From Holophagales bacterium (GTDB taxonomy: Bacteria; Acidobacteriota; Thermoanaerobaculia; Multivoradales; JAGPDF01), in the NCBI GenBank assembly GCA_016699405.1, contig CP064972.1, positions 1,891,501-1,955,500 of the forward strand: 64,000 nt of DNA. Reading direction: 5' to 3'. A program made the translations under genes and the position numbers. Each line of letters opens with the position of its first letter. The first letter of the stretch is position 1. Below the pieces are notes generated by a model. That model saw only the letters and a program-made list of their open reading frames with translations. It was not told the DNA's origin and did no database searches. Of this stretch, positions 1 to 10,100 are shown in pieces.

Positions 1-988
1 AATTGAGCAGCGTGTTGCCCTTCGCCGGAGCGCCGTAGCCGACGACGCTGCGCCCCTCGCGCTTGGCGGCGATGAGGAACTCGAGCAGTCCGCGCTTGGT
101 CTCCCGCACCTTCTCGGCGAAGGTGCGGTAGTAGTCGTTCGCCTCGACGCCGAGCTCCCGTTCGCGCGCCGCGAGCGCGGCCACCCGCGGAGAGACCGGA
201 TGAGGTCCGCCGGCGTGCTGGGCATAGATCCGCAGCGAGCCGCCGTGGGTGGGGAGCTCCTCGACATCGAAGAGCGAGAGCCCTTGTCGCGCGAACACCC
301 GCTCCACGGCGACGAGCGAGAAGTAGGAGAAGTGCTCGTGGTAGATGGTGTCGAACTGGTTGCCCTCGACCAGTCGTACGAGATGGGGAAACTCCATGGT
401 GATCGCCCCGCCAGGGGCGAGGAGGATCTTCATCCCGGCGACGAAGTCGTTGAGCGCCGGCGTGTGGGCCAGGACGTTGTTGCCGAGCAGGAGGTCGGCA
501 CGCCGGCCGGAGGCGACGAGCTCGCGGGCGAGCTCGCTGCCGAAGAAGCGCACCAGGGACGGGATGCCCAACGCCTCGGCGACCTTGGCGACGTTGGCCG
601 CCGGTTCGATTCCGAGCACCGGCACGCCGCGTTCGACGAACCAGCGCAGCAGGTAGCCGTCGTTGCTGGCGATCTCCACCACCTGGCTCGTGCCGTCGAG
701 AGCGAAACGGTCGACCGCCATCGCGACGTAGGCGCGGGCGTGCGCAAGCCAGCTCTCGGAGAAGGAGGAGAAGTAGGAGTAGTCGGAGAAGATCGCCTCG
801 GGCGTGGCGCACTCCGGGAGCTGGGCGAGCCAGCACTCGGTGCAGACGTAGACGCAGAGCGGCAGGAACGGCTCGGCGGCGGCGAGCGCGGCCGGTTCGA
901 GGTAGGAGTTGGCGAGCGGCGACGAGCCGAGGTCGGCCAACTCGAGGGTGAGCGGTGCGCCGCAACCGCGGCAGAGCGTCGCGCTCAT
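1..988 (-). CDS. Sugar C-methyltransferase-like SAM methyltransferase (3' end beyond window)
   Basis: The reading frame starts at ATG 988 on the minus strand and runs off the left edge, so at least 329 residues are visible and the C-terminus is missing. The N-terminus has two Cys pairs (CRGCG, then CTEC about 50 residues on), as in the putative zinc-binding domain of TylCIII/EvaC-type NDP-hexose C-methyltransferases. A Rossmann SAM site follows (VEIASNDGYLL, then GIEPAANVA), and the last visible residues (GYGAPAKGNTLLN) match the conserved C-terminal domain of that family. In this family the enzyme methylates a carbon of an activated deoxysugar for polysaccharide or glycoconjugate synthesis. 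The nearby O-antigen ligase gene fits a surface-polysaccharide role. The sugar substrate cannot be told from the sequence. Confidence 0.85.
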   Translation of the reverse strand, partial: MSATLCRGCGAPLTLELADLGSSPLANSYLEPAALAAAEPFLPLCVYVCTECWLAQLPECATPEAIFSDYSYFSSFSESWLAHARAYVAMAVDRFALDGTSQVVEIASNDGYLLRWFVERGVPVLGIEPAANVAKVAEALGIPSLVRFFGSELARELVASGRRADLLLGNNVLAHTPALNDFVAGMKILLAPGGAITMEFPHLVRLVEGNQFDTIYHEHFSYFSLVAVERVFARQGLSLFDVEELPTHGGSLRIYAQHAGGPHPVSPRVAALAARERELGVEANDYYRTFAEKVRETKRGLLEFLIAAKREGRSVVGYGAPAKGNTLLN

Positions 989-1235
989 GGCTGTCCCTCG
1001 CTCGTGGTCGCCGCATCCGGGCGCCGCCCGGACGCCATGGACGTCGGGCCACCGAGCGGTCGGTTCTGCCGGGAGTTCTGGAACACGGGGGCCTCCAATG
1101 GGGGGTGCGCAGGGACGGGGACGGCGGAGGGAGGGGCGCCGCCCGGAACGCTGAAGCGTAGCACAGGCAAGCCTCGTGGCCTGCCGGAGGGCCCGGGGGG
1201 CATGCTATGTTGGCGCCCGAGGAGGTGACCCCGCG
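989..1235. promoter_or_regulatory. Divergent intergenic region between methyltransferase and Trm112-like gene
   Basis: These 247 bases separate two divergent starts and probably hold both promoters. On the plus strand a possible -10 element TATGTT lies at 1206-1211 and a strong ribosome binding site GAGGAGGTGA lies just before the start at 1236. No convincing -35 or operator was recognised. The part at 1020-1150 is GC-rich and shows no supported reading frame. Confidence 0.4.
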
Positions 1236-1487
1236 ATGGCCGTCGACCAAGAGCTGCTCGAGATTCTCGTTTGCCCGAAGAGCCGCGCGCCGTTGGCGCT
1301 CGTCGATCTGCCGGCCGACGTCTGTCGCGACCTCGCCCAGAAGTACCGCGAGCACTTCCGCGACGAAGAGCCGGTCGTGACCCAGGGGCTCTTCTGCGAG
1401 GCGTCGCAGCTGGTCTACCCGATCGTCTCGGACATCCCCATCCTGCTCGAAGAAGACGCGCTGCCGGCGAGTGTCCTCGGCCGCTGA
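1236..1487 (+). CDS. Trm112 family protein
   Basis: This 83-residue protein has the Trm112-like layout: an N-terminal LLEILVCPKSRAPL block and a C-terminal block, LFCEASQLVYPIVSDIPILL, that matches the family's YPI..IPxLL ending. Trm112 proteins are small zinc-ribbon activators that stabilise SAM-dependent methyltransferases in other systems; the bacterial members are poorly characterised. Only one Cys remains in each half (VCPKS and FCEAS) where a full ribbon would have two, so zinc binding is doubtful. The start at 1236 was chosen over upstream codons because GGAGGTGA lies about 7 bases before it. The last 17 bases overlap the O-antigen ligase gene, which implies co-transcription. A methyltransferase gene is divergently placed nearby, but a direct partnership is only inference. 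Confidence 0.8.
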   Translation: MAVDQELLEILVCPKSRAPLALVDLPADVCRDLAQKYREHFRDEEPVVTQGLFCEASQLVYPIVSDIPILLEEDALPASVLGR

Positions 1488-2730
1488 GCAGGAACCCAGA
1501 AGCGCCCCGGAGCACGAGGGTGTGGCCGTAGCCGACCGCCGCGCGACGTCGGCATTCTGGCTCTACGCGTCGCATCTGCTCGGCCTCTTCGGTCTGGCGG
1601 TGTCGAACGGATTGCTGGCCCTGGCCCTGCTCGCCGCGCCCTGGACGTTGCGCCAACGCTTCGCCGGCTGGCGGCGCGGCACTCCGCTGCTCGCCGCCGC
1701 GGCGCTCTACCTGCTCTTCCTGCTCGCCGCGATCGCCGCGTCGAGCGATCCGCTGGCAAGTCTGGCTTCGCTCTCCGAGTTCTTCGCCCTCGCGGCCCTG
1801 CCGCTTGCCGTGCTTTCGGTGCGTGGCGAGCGGCAGACGCGTCGCCTGGTCGACCTGATGATCCTCGCGGCCTCGGCCTTCGCCGTGCACGGGCTGGTGC
1901 AGTACTTCTTCGGCTACGGCGGCATCGACCTGCGGATCCGCGGCCCGTTCTCGCACTACATGACCTTCTCCGGCGTGCTGCTGGTGGTCGACCTGCTGCT
2001 CGTCGCCCAACTGGTGCGGCCGACCGCGCGCCCGGCCGAATCCCATCCGTTCTGGCGGCTGCTGGCTCGACCGCTCTTCCGCTGGTCGGCGCTGGCGCTG
2101 ATCAACGTCGCCCTGCTCGGCAGCCTCACCCGGAGTGCCTGGGTCGCCGTCGCGGTGGCCTTCACCGGTCTGGCGCTCGCCCGTGCGCCGCGCCTGCTCG
2201 CCGCCTATCTGCCGGTCGCCGCGTTGCTGCTGCTGCTCGCGCCGGTGCCCTGGGTCGCGCGGGCGCTGTCGATCGTCGACCTAGACGACACGTCGAACTA
2301 CGACCGCCTGTGCATGGCTGCCGCGGGCGCCCAGATGATCGCCGAGCAACCGCTGCTCGGCATCGGCCCGGACCAGGTGAAGATCCGCTATCCGCTCTAT
2401 CGCCATCCGACCGCGCCGCGCTTTCGCGTTCCGCACCTGCACGACACCTTCCTGCAGGTGGCGGCCGAGCGCGGGCTGCTCTCGCTCGTCGCCCTGCTCG
2501 CCCTGCTCGCCGTGCCGATGCTCGCCGCCTGGCGTGGATTGCGCCGCGCCGAGCGCGCCGGCAGCGGACCGGCGGACCTTCACCTCGGCGTCATGGCGGC
2601 GGTCCTGGGGTTTGCGGTGGCCGGCCTCTTCGAGCACAACTGGGGAGACGTCGAGGTGCAGCGGATGCTGCTCGCCGTGATGGCGATGCCCTTCTGCCTG
2701 CGCGAGGACGGGAGCGATGAGCCGGCCTGA
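1471..2730 (+). CDS. O-antigen ligase / polymerase family membrane protein
   Basis: This 419-residue polytopic protein starts at GTG 1471 and has about ten hydrophobic segments. It carries the Wzy_C (WaaL/RfaL-type) signature near residues 305-340: a GIGPD loop followed by HLHDTFLQVAAERGLLSL. In this family a long periplasmic loop with conserved His and Arg residues transfers undecaprenyl-linked polysaccharide to lipid A-core or to another acceptor. Ligases, polymerases and protein O-oligosaccharyltransferases share the domain and cannot be separated here. The gene overlaps the Trm112-like gene upstream by 17 bases and the prenyl synthase downstream by 14 bases, so it sits at the head of the long isoprenoid/envelope operon. 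Confidence 0.85.
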   Translation: MSSAAEQEPRSAPEHEGVAVADRRATSAFWLYASHLLGLFGLAVSNGLLALALLAAPWTLRQRFAGWRRGTPLLAAAALYLLFLLAAIAASSDPLASLASLSEFFALAALPLAVLSVRGERQTRRLVDLMILAASAFAVHGLVQYFFGYGGIDLRIRGPFSHYMTFSGVLLVVDLLLVAQLVRPTARPAESHPFWRLLARPLFRWSALALINVALLGSLTRSAWVAVAVAFTGLALARAPRLLAAYLPVAALLLLLAPVPWVARALSIVDLDDTSNYDRLCMAAAGAQMIAEQPLLGIGPDQVKIRYPLYRHPTAPRFRVPHLHDTFLQVAAERGLLSLVALLALLAVPMLAAWRGLRRAERAGSGPADLHLGVMAAVLGFAVAGLFEHNWGDVEVQRMLLAVMAMPFCLREDGSDEPA

Positions 2731-3619
2731 AGCGTTCCTCGCCTACCTCGGCGACGTCCTGCCGCGGATCGACGCCGAGCTCGACCGCCTGCTCCCCGCC
2801 GTCGAGCGGGCTCCTCGCCGACTCCACGAAGCGATGCGCTACTGCACCTTCGCCGGCGGCAAGCGTCTGCGGCCGGCGCTCACCCTGCTCGCCGCCGAGG
2901 CGTGCGGGGCCGGGCGGGAGGTGGCGCTCGCCCCTGGCGCGGCGATCGAGATGATCCACACCTACAGCCTGGTGCACGACGATCTGCCCGCGCTCGACGA
3001 CGACGACCTGCGCCGCGGCCGGGCGACGGTGCATCGCCGCTACGACGAGGCGACCGCGGTGCTCGCCGGGGATGCCTTGCTCACGCTCGGTCTGACGACC
3101 CTCGCCGCCGAGCCGGCCGACGCTCCGGCGGAGCGGCGACGCGCCGCTGTCGCGCTCGTCGGCGAAGCGATCGGCACCGCGGGGATGATCGGCGGCCAGA
3201 TGGAAGACGTCGAGGCGGAGGCCGCGTGGCCTGCCGACCCCGAGGCGGCGCTCGAACGGATCCATCGCGGCAAGACGGCCGCGCTGCTCGCCGCGAGCCT
3301 CGAGCTCGGGGCGCTGCACGCCGGAGCGGACGCGGAAACCCGAGCGCGCTTCCGCGATTTCGGGTTCACGCTCGGACTGATGTTCCAGATCGCCGATGAT
3401 ATTCTGGACGTCGTGGGCACCGCCGGAGCGCTCGGCAAGACCGCGGGCAAGGATGCTCGTGCGCACAAGCTGACCTATCCGGCCCTCTACGACCTGCCGC
3501 GTAGCCGGCAGGAGCTCGAACGGCTGCGCGGCGCGGCGACGGCCCGCACGACCGGACTGCCCGGGCGGCACGACCTATTCCGGTCGCTCGCCGACTTCCT
3601 CGCCGCACGAGACCACTGA
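2717..3619 (+). CDS. ispA: Polyprenyl synthetase (farnesyl/geranylgeranyl diphosphate synthase)
   Basis: This is a 300-residue trans-isoprenyl diphosphate synthase. The first aspartate-rich motif is DDLPALD at residues 88-94 with further Asp after it, the expanded DDx4D form of bacterial short-chain synthases. The second is DDILD at about residues 227-231. A GGKRLRP block near residue 45 binds isopentenyl diphosphate. The enzyme condenses IPP with allylic diphosphates to make C15 or C20 precursors for undecaprenyl phosphate, quinones or carotenoids. The next gene, dxs, starts one base after the stop, placing IPP supply and use in one transcript. Product chain length is not decided by the sequence, so ispA is the most likely name rather than a certain one. 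Confidence 0.92.
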   Translation: MSRPEAFLAYLGDVLPRIDAELDRLLPAVERAPRRLHEAMRYCTFAGGKRLRPALTLLAAEACGAGREVALAPGAAIEMIHTYSLVHDDLPALDDDDLRRGRATVHRRYDEATAVLAGDALLTLGLTTLAAEPADAPAERRRAAVALVGEAIGTAGMIGGQMEDVEAEAAWPADPEAALERIHRGKTAALLAASLELGALHAGADAETRARFRDFGFTLGLMFQIADDILDVVGTAGALGKTAGKDARAHKLTYPALYDLPRSRQELERLRGAATARTTGLPGRHDLFRSLADFLAARDH

Positions 3620-3620
3620 C

Positions 3621-5585
3621 ATGAGCCTGCTCGACCAAGTCCATCTTCCTGCCGACCTGCGCAAGCTCGAGCGCGGGCAGCTCGACGCGTTGGCCGACGA
3701 GCTGCGCGAGGAGATCGTGCGTTGCGTCTCCCAGACCGGCGGCCATTTTTCCTCGAACCTCGGTTCGGTGGAGCTGGCGGTCGCGCTCCACTACGCATTC
3801 GACACGCCGCGGGATCTGCTGGTGTGGGACGTCGGCCATCAGACCTACCCGCACAAGATCCTCACCGGCCGCCGCGACCGGATGAATACGATGCGGCAGT
3901 ATGGCGGGCTCTCCGGTTTCTGCCTGCGCAACGAGAGCGAGTACGACGTGGTGGCCGCCGGGCACGCCTCGACGTCGATCTCCGCCGCCCTGGGACTCGC
4001 CCTCGCCCGGGACCAGCGCGGGGAGAAGCACCACGTGGTCGCGGTGATCGGCGACGGCTCGATGACCGCCGGCATGGCCTTCGAGGCGATGAACCAGGCC
4101 GGGCACCTCGGCACGCGGATGATCGTCGTGCTGAACGACAACTCGATGTCGATCAGCCCGAGCGTCGGCGCCTTGACGCACTATCTCAAGGAGCTGATGG
4201 CCGGCCGGCACTACACCAAGCTCAAGGACGACGTGAAGAAGCTGCTGCATCGCGTTCCCGGCGTCGGCGATCAGATGATCGAAGTCGCCAAGGGTCTCGA
4301 GGAGGGGGTGCGGCACGTCTTCACGCCGGGCACGCTCTTCGAGGAGCTCGGCTTCCGCTTCGTCGGCCCCGTCGACGGTCACTCGGTCGGCGATCTGCTC
4401 GACGTGCTCGAGCGCGCCAAGCAGATCGACGGTCCGGTTCTGGTGCACGCCATCACCACGAAGGGCAAGGGGTACAAGTACGCCGAGGACGAGCCGGTCG
4501 AATACCACGGCCCGTCGGCCTTCGACCCGGTCAAGGGGATCCAGAAGGGCAAGGGGGGTGGCGCGCCGAGCTACACGGCGGTCTTCGGCAAGGCGCTCCT
4601 CGCCCTGGCCGAGCGCGACCCGCGGGTCGTGGCGATCACCGCCTCGATGCCCGACGGCACCGGGCTCGTTCCGTTCTCCGAGCGCTTCCCGACGCGGTTC
4701 CTCAACACCGGGATCGCCGAGCAGCACAGCGTGACGCTCGCCGGCGGCCTGGCCCTCGGCGGCGTCAAGCCGGTGGTGGCGATCTACTCGACCTTCCTGC
4801 AGCGCGGCTTCGACCAGATCTTCCACGACGTCTGCCTGATGGACCTGCCGGTGGTCTTCGCCATGGACCGCGGCGGCATCGCCGGCAACGACGGTTGGAC
4901 GCACCACGGTCTGTTCGACTACGCCTTCTTTCGCATCTTCCCCAACGCGATCGTCATGGCGCCGAAGGACGAGAACGAGCTGCAGCACATGCTCGCCACC
5001 GCCCTCGAGCAGGAGCACCCGGCGGCGCTGCGCTACCCGCGCGGCAACGGCATCGGTGTCCCGCTCGACGAGGTCTTCCGGGCGGTCCCGGTGGGCAAGG
5101 CCGAGGTGCTGCGGCGCGGGCGGGACGGCTTCGTCTGGGCCATCGGCTCGACCGTCTACCCGACCCTCGAGGCCGCCGAGCGCTTGGCGAAGGAGGGCGT
5201 CGACCTGACGGTGGTCAACGCGCGCTTCGTCAAGCCACTCGATCGCGAGCTGCTCGCCAGCCAGCTCGCGGGCGGCGGCCGGATCGCCACGGTCGAGGAG
5301 CACGCGGTCAGCGGAGGGTTCGGCTCGGCCGTGGTCGAGGCGATCTCCGAGCTCGAGCTCGCCGGCGTTTCGACGATGCTTCACGGCGTGCCGGATCGCT
5401 TCGTTCCGCACGGCTCGCAGGAGGTCTTGCGCAAGGTCCTCGGCCTGGATGCCGAAGGGATCTACTTCCGCCTCCGCCGCTTCTTCGCCGCCGGAGCGCC
5501 GCGCGCTGCCGTCCCGGCCGAGCAGGCTACCGCGACGCCCTCCGCCGAGGCGCTCCCCGGTGCGGCTCGATCAACTGCTGGTTGA
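3621..5585 (+). CDS. dxs: 1-deoxy-D-xylulose-5-phosphate synthase
   Basis: The protein has 654 residues, full length for Dxs. It contains the HPHK-equivalent region (GHQTYPHKILTGRR), the thiamine diphosphate/Mg motif GDGSMTAG near residue 144 with a following NDN, and the transketolase pyrimidine-domain Glu in IAEQHS near residue 366. The C-terminal transketolase domain is present, followed by an Ala/Pro-rich tail of about 30 residues. It condenses pyruvate and glyceraldehyde 3-phosphate to DXP, the first step of the MEP isoprenoid pathway. The 3' end overlaps tlyA by 26 bases. The ispA-dxs-tlyA-nadK order is common in bacteria. Confidence 0.97.
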   Translation: MSLLDQVHLPADLRKLERGQLDALADELREEIVRCVSQTGGHFSSNLGSVELAVALHYAFDTPRDLLVWDVGHQTYPHKILTGRRDRMNTMRQYGGLSGFCLRNESEYDVVAAGHASTSISAALGLALARDQRGEKHHVVAVIGDGSMTAGMAFEAMNQAGHLGTRMIVVLNDNSMSISPSVGALTHYLKELMAGRHYTKLKDDVKKLLHRVPGVGDQMIEVAKGLEEGVRHVFTPGTLFEELGFRFVGPVDGHSVGDLLDVLERAKQIDGPVLVHAITTKGKGYKYAEDEPVEYHGPSAFDPVKGIQKGKGGGAPSYTAVFGKALLALAERDPRVVAITASMPDGTGLVPFSERFPTRFLNTGIAEQHSVTLAGGLALGGVKPVVAIYSTFLQRGFDQIFHDVCLMDLPVVFAMDRGGIAGNDGWTHHGLFDYAFFRIFPNAIVMAPKDENELQHMLATALEQEHPAALRYPRGNGIGVPLDEVFRAVPVGKAEVLRRGRDGFVWAIGSTVYPTLEAAERLAKEGVDLTVVNARFVKPLDRELLASQLAGGGRIATVEEHAVSGGFGSAVVEAISELELAGVSTMLHGVPDRFVPHGSQEVLRKVLGLDAEGIYFRLRRFFAAGAPRAAVPAEQATATPSAEALPGAARSTAG

Positions 5586-6285
5586 GCGCGGGCTCTTCGC
5601 GAGCCGCGAACAGGCGCGCCGCGCCGTCATGGCCGGCGCGGTGGAGGTCGACGGGCGTCGGCTCGACAAGCCGGGTACCGCCGTCGGCCCGCATGTCGGG
5701 CTCGCGGTGCGCGAGCGCGAGCCGTTCGTCTCGCGGGCCGGGCGCAAGCTCTCCGGCGCCCTCGATCACTTCGCCATCGATCCGGCCGGTCGCGTCTGCC
5801 TCGACGTCGGCGCCTCGACCGGCGGCTTCACCGACTGTCTCCTGCAGCGCGGAGCGCTGCGCGTCTACGCCCTCGACGTCGGCTTCGGCCTGATCGACGC
5901 GCGGCTGCGCGCCGATCCGCGTGTGGTCGTCATCGAGCGGGTCAACGCCCGTCATCTCGCTCCCGATGCCCTGCCCGAGCCGGCCGGGCTGGCGACGGTC
6001 GACGTCTCGTTCATCTCGCTGCTCAAGGTCGTCCCCGCGTTGCTCGCCCATCTCGCCCCGGGCGGTGACCTCCTGCCGCTCGTCAAGCCGCAGTTCGAGG
6101 TCGGGCGCGCCGCGGTCGGCAAGGGCGGCATCGTGCGCGACGAAGCGACTCGGCTCGCGGTGATCGAGCAGCGCGCCGCCGAGCTTGCCGCGCTCGGGCT
6201 CGACCTCGTCGGCCGCTGCGACTCGGCTCTGCCGGGAGCCGACGGCAACCGCGAGGCCTTTCTCTGGCTGAGGAAACCGCGATGA
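5560..6285 (+). CDS. tlyA: TlyA family rRNA (cytidine-2'-O)-methyltransferase
   Basis: This 241-residue protein has an N-terminal S4 RNA-binding domain (VRLDQLLVERGLFASREQAR, residues 1-60) and an FtsJ-like SAM domain with CLDVGASTGGFTD near residues 80-92, then DVSFISL and LVKPQFEVGR. TlyA enzymes 2'-O-methylate cytidines in 16S and/or 23S rRNA; in mycobacteria this underlies capreomycin sensitivity. A GTG at 5560 was chosen because the S4 domain begins exactly there; longer upstream starts would only add a low-complexity segment that lies inside dxs. It overlaps dxs by 26 bases and nadK by 4 bases, so translation is probably coupled. Confidence 0.92.
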   Translation: MRLDQLLVERGLFASREQARRAVMAGAVEVDGRRLDKPGTAVGPHVGLAVREREPFVSRAGRKLSGALDHFAIDPAGRVCLDVGASTGGFTDCLLQRGALRVYALDVGFGLIDARLRADPRVVVIERVNARHLAPDALPEPAGLATVDVSFISLLKVVPALLAHLAPGGDLLPLVKPQFEVGRAAVGKGGIVRDEATRLAVIEQRAAELAALGLDLVGRCDSALPGADGNREAFLWLRKPR

Positions 6286-7148
6286 GCGACATGCGCGAGC
6301 TGACCCGCATCGGTGTGGTGGCCAAGCGGTCGAGCCGCGAGGCACTGCTGACCGCCCGCGAGCTGGTCGAATGGCTCGAGCGGCGTGGCTGCAAGGTGCT
6401 GGTGGAGCCGGCCACGGCGGCTGCGCAGCCCAGCCTGGCCGCGCTCTCGCATCCGCTCCCCGAGGCGGGCTGCGAGCTGGTGGTGGTGCTGGGGGGCGAC
6501 GGCACGCTGCTCTCCGTGGCCCGCACCCTCGGTGGTGACGCGCCGATCCTCGGGGTCAATCTCGGCCGGCTCGGATTCCTCACCGAGATCACCCGCCACG
6601 AGCTCTATCCGAGCCTGGTCGACGTGCTCGCCGGCCGCTTTCGGATCGAGGAGCGATCGCTCGCCGACGTGGAGCTGGTGCGTGCCAGCGGAGAGGTTCA
6701 GCTCTATCGGGCGCTCAACGACGCGGTGCTCGCCAAGCGGGCGGAAGCGCGCATCATCGAGCTCGACCTCGCGGTCGACGGCTGCGCGGTGACCCGTTAC
6801 CGGGCCGACGGTCTGATCCTGTCGACGCCCACCGGCTCGACCGCCTACAGCCTCTCGGCGGGTGGTCCGATCCTCGATCCGCAGCTTCCGGTCACCGTCA
6901 TCTCGCCGATCTGTCCGCACACCCTCTCGCTCCGCCCGATCGTCGTGCCCGATCGCTCGGAGATCGAGGTCGCGCTGGTGACCCCGCGCGAGCAGGTCTA
7001 CCTGACGGTTGACGGACAGGAGGGCGGCGATCTGGTGCACGGCGACCGCGTCCGCTTCCGTCGCTCTTCGACCGCCGCGCGACTCGTCCGGACGACGTCG
7101 CGCGCCTTCTTCGACACGTTGCGCGCCAAGCTCCACTGGGGAGAGTAG
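6282..7148 (+). CDS. nadK: NAD kinase
   Basis: The 288-residue protein carries the NAD kinase motifs: GGDGT near residues 71-75 (with LLSVAR after it), ALNDAVLAK, and the glycine-rich STPTGSTAYSLSAGGPI block, with a late DGQ. It phosphorylates NAD to NADP using ATP or polyphosphate in the cytoplasm. The start ATG overlaps the tlyA stop (ATGA). A second in-frame ATG nine bases on is also possible. The tamB start codon immediately follows the stop, so the metabolic and envelope halves of this operon are contiguous. Confidence 0.95.
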   Translation: MSDMRELTRIGVVAKRSSREALLTARELVEWLERRGCKVLVEPATAAAQPSLAALSHPLPEAGCELVVVLGGDGTLLSVARTLGGDAPILGVNLGRLGFLTEITRHELYPSLVDVLAGRFRIEERSLADVELVRASGEVQLYRALNDAVLAKRAEARIIELDLAVDGCAVTRYRADGLILSTPTGSTAYSLSAGGPILDPQLPVTVISPICPHTLSLRPIVVPDRSEIEVALVTPREQVYLTVDGQEGGDLVHGDRVRFRRSSTAARLVRTTSRAFFDTLRAKLHWGE

Positions 7149-10100
7149 ATGGCGACGAGCGGCGGAGCCCCGGGCGTTCCCGGTCGCCTGCGGCGTTGGC
7201 TCGTTCGGCCGCTCGGTTGGTCGCTGGCCCTCCTGGCGCTTGGCGTCGGCCTCTTCTCCTGGTCGCTGCGCAGCGGCTGGCTGGCGGAACGCTCGCGCGT
7301 GCTGGTCGAGGCGCGGCTCGGCGAGCTGCTCGGCCGGCGCGTGCGTTGCGAGCGCCTGGCGCTGTCGGCTGTGCCGCTCTCGCTCGAGGCGTGGGGGGTG
7401 ACCGTCGCCGGCCCTCGCCCGGACGATCCGGCGCTCGCGGAGATCGCCCACCTCTCGCTGGTCGCCGACCTCGAAGGGCTGAGCCGTCCGCGACTGACGC
7501 TGCACGAGGTGCTGCTCGAGCGCCCGGTCTTCCGGCTCCAGCTCCTTGCCGACGATTCCGACAACCTGCCGCGCCTCGGCAGGAGCGGGACGGGAGCGGG
7601 ACGGTTGCGTCTGCGGCTCGCCGGACTCGAGATCCGCGACGGCCTCTTCGATCTCGGCGACGAGCGGGTGCCGCTGTCGGTCGTTGCCCGCGGCATCGAG
7701 GCCGATCTGGTGGGCTCGGGGGACACGCTGCTCGGCGGCGTGCACGTGGCGAGCGCCGCGGTGGAGCTCCCCGGAGCGAAGTCGTACGCCGCGACGGTGA
7801 CGGCGCAGGTCGCGCTCGCCGCGAACGGTCTCGAGATGCACTCGGTGGAGGTCTCCGGTCCCGACCTGGTCGCGCATCTCGACGGCGACGTGCGATGGGG
7901 CCGCGGCACGCGGGTGCGGCTCGACGGTCGCGTCGAGACCAGCGACCGGCTGGCACGCGACCTCGGCCTTCTCGACGCCGAGCTCGCCGGGCAGGTGAAG
8001 GCCGATGCCCACTTCCTCTGGCAGCCCGATCGTCCGTGGCAGGTCACGGGCACCTTCGAGGTGCCGACGTTCGACTTCTGGAACCTGGGAATCCACCAGG
8101 TGACCGGAAGGCTCGCGTTGGACGGTGCGCACCTGCTCCTCGACGGGGTCTCGGCTCAGGCGCTCGACGGCTCGGTGGACGGAAGCGTGCGCTTCGATTT
8201 CGCTGCCCGGCCGATCACCCTCGGTCTCGACCTCCAAGTGGCGGCGGCTTCGGTCGAGCGCCTGCTGGCGAGCCGGGAGATCGTTCTCGGCGCTCCGCTC
8301 GACGCGGTGCTGACCGGCACACTGCGGCTCAGCGTGCCGCTCGGTGACGGCGGCGAGACGACCGGTGCGCTGGATCTCGAGGCGATCCCGGCGGGGCGGC
8401 CCGACGCCGTGGCGCTCTCCGGACCGGTTCGCTTCGACTTCGGCGGAGGTCGCCTGACCAGCCGGGAGCTCACGCTCGTCGGCGAAGTCGCGTCGGTCGA
8501 CGCGCGCGGAAGCTACGAGCTGGCGGCCGAGAGCGGCGACTTCGACTTCAGCGTGACGACCGATCGGCTCGCGGCGCTCGTCCGCCTCCTGCCGGTCGCT
8601 GTCGATCCGGCCGATCTTCCTCTCTGGTATCCGACAGGAGGCGCTGGCCGGGTCACCGGGCGGCTCGAGCTGCGCCCTCACGCGGTGGCGAGCCGCTTCG
8701 CTCTCGAGCTCGAGCACGCCGTCTCCCGCGGGCTCGCGGCCGAGCGGGTCGACGGCGAGATGGGGGTCGACGCCAACGGACTTTCGGGGATTCGTCTCAC
8801 CGCCCACCAGGGCGCGACCTCGGTCACCCTGGGAGGGGATCTGCCGTTTGCCGAGACGCAGCCGCTCGCGCTCCATGTCGCTCTCGCCGACTGGCCCGCG
8901 GCGTCCTTGATGCCGTGGCTGCCGATGTCGCTTCCCCTAGCCGGCCCCGTGCGCGGCGACGTCGAGCTCGCCGGGACGCTGGCGGCCCTCGCCGGGCGTG
9001 CTCGCCTCACCGTCACTCCCGCGACCGCGTACGGTGTCGACCTCGATTCGCTCGAGGCGGCGCTGCGCTTCGATCCCGCCGGGGTTCAGGTCGAGCGACT
9101 CGCGGCGCGCCTTCCGGCGGGCCAGATCGCCGCCTCCGGTCGCTACGGACTCCCCGAGGAGAGCCTCGACTTCCAGTTCTCCGCCCCGGGGCTCGACTTG
9201 GCGGCAGCGCCGTTTTCCGCGCTGCTCCCGGCGCCGTTGAGCGGTGTCGGCGAGCTCGGTGGGACGCTGCGCGGTCGCTTTGCCGCTCCCGATCTCGCGC
9301 TGACCTGGCGTACCGCGGGCGTCCAGGTCGGGCAGACGTCCCTGCCCGACGCAAGCCTCAGCCTGCGCTGGAACGACGGCGCCGCCCGGGCGGAGGGGTC
9401 GCTGTTCGGTCTCGTCGAGGTGACCGGCGGCGGACCGTTCGGCAAGGGCTCGTCGCGTCTCGACCTGCAACTCGTGGCGCAGGACCTGCCGCGCCTGGCG
9501 CTCCTCGCCGGCCTGCCGGAGGACCTCGGCGTGACGGGGAGCCTCCGCGGCTCGCTGCACGTCGAGGGCGATCCCTTCGGCGACGCGCCGCTGCGCGCCC
9601 GGCTCAGCCTGCCGGCGGTGGAGCTCGATTACGCGGACTATCGGCTCTCCGCGCTCCAGCCGGTGACGCTCGACATCGCCGGTGGGCGCGTCGACCTCCG
9701 CTCGCTCTACCTCGGGGAGCGCGGCAGCGGCGGGGAGATCGTGCTGTCCGGCCTCGTCGACCTCGCGCGGGAGCGGCAGCTCGACCTGCGACTCCAGGCC
9801 AGCGTGCCGGCGGCACTTCTCGGTCGCTATCTGCCGGCGCTGACGCTTTCCGGAGAGATCGACATGCTCGCCGCCGTTCGCGGCACGATCGACCGGCCGC
9901 GCTTCAACGGACAGGCCGAGCTCTCGGACGGCAAGATCCTCCTCGCCGATTTTCCTCACACCTTCGACCAGGTGCGCGCCTCGGTTCTCTTCTACCCCGA
10001 CCGGGCGGTCCTCGACACCTTCACCGCCGAGCTCGGCGGGGGGCGCCTGCGGGCGGGTGGCACGGTGGTCTGGGAGCGGACGGACGGAGGTGACGGGCCG

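Noticed and set aside
5952..8876. Long open frame of 974 codons on the minus strand inside tlyA, nadK and tamB
   Set aside because: It lies wholly antisense to three recognised genes, has no domain match that I can see, and long antisense frames are common at about 70% GC. The same reasoning applies to many other long shadow frames.
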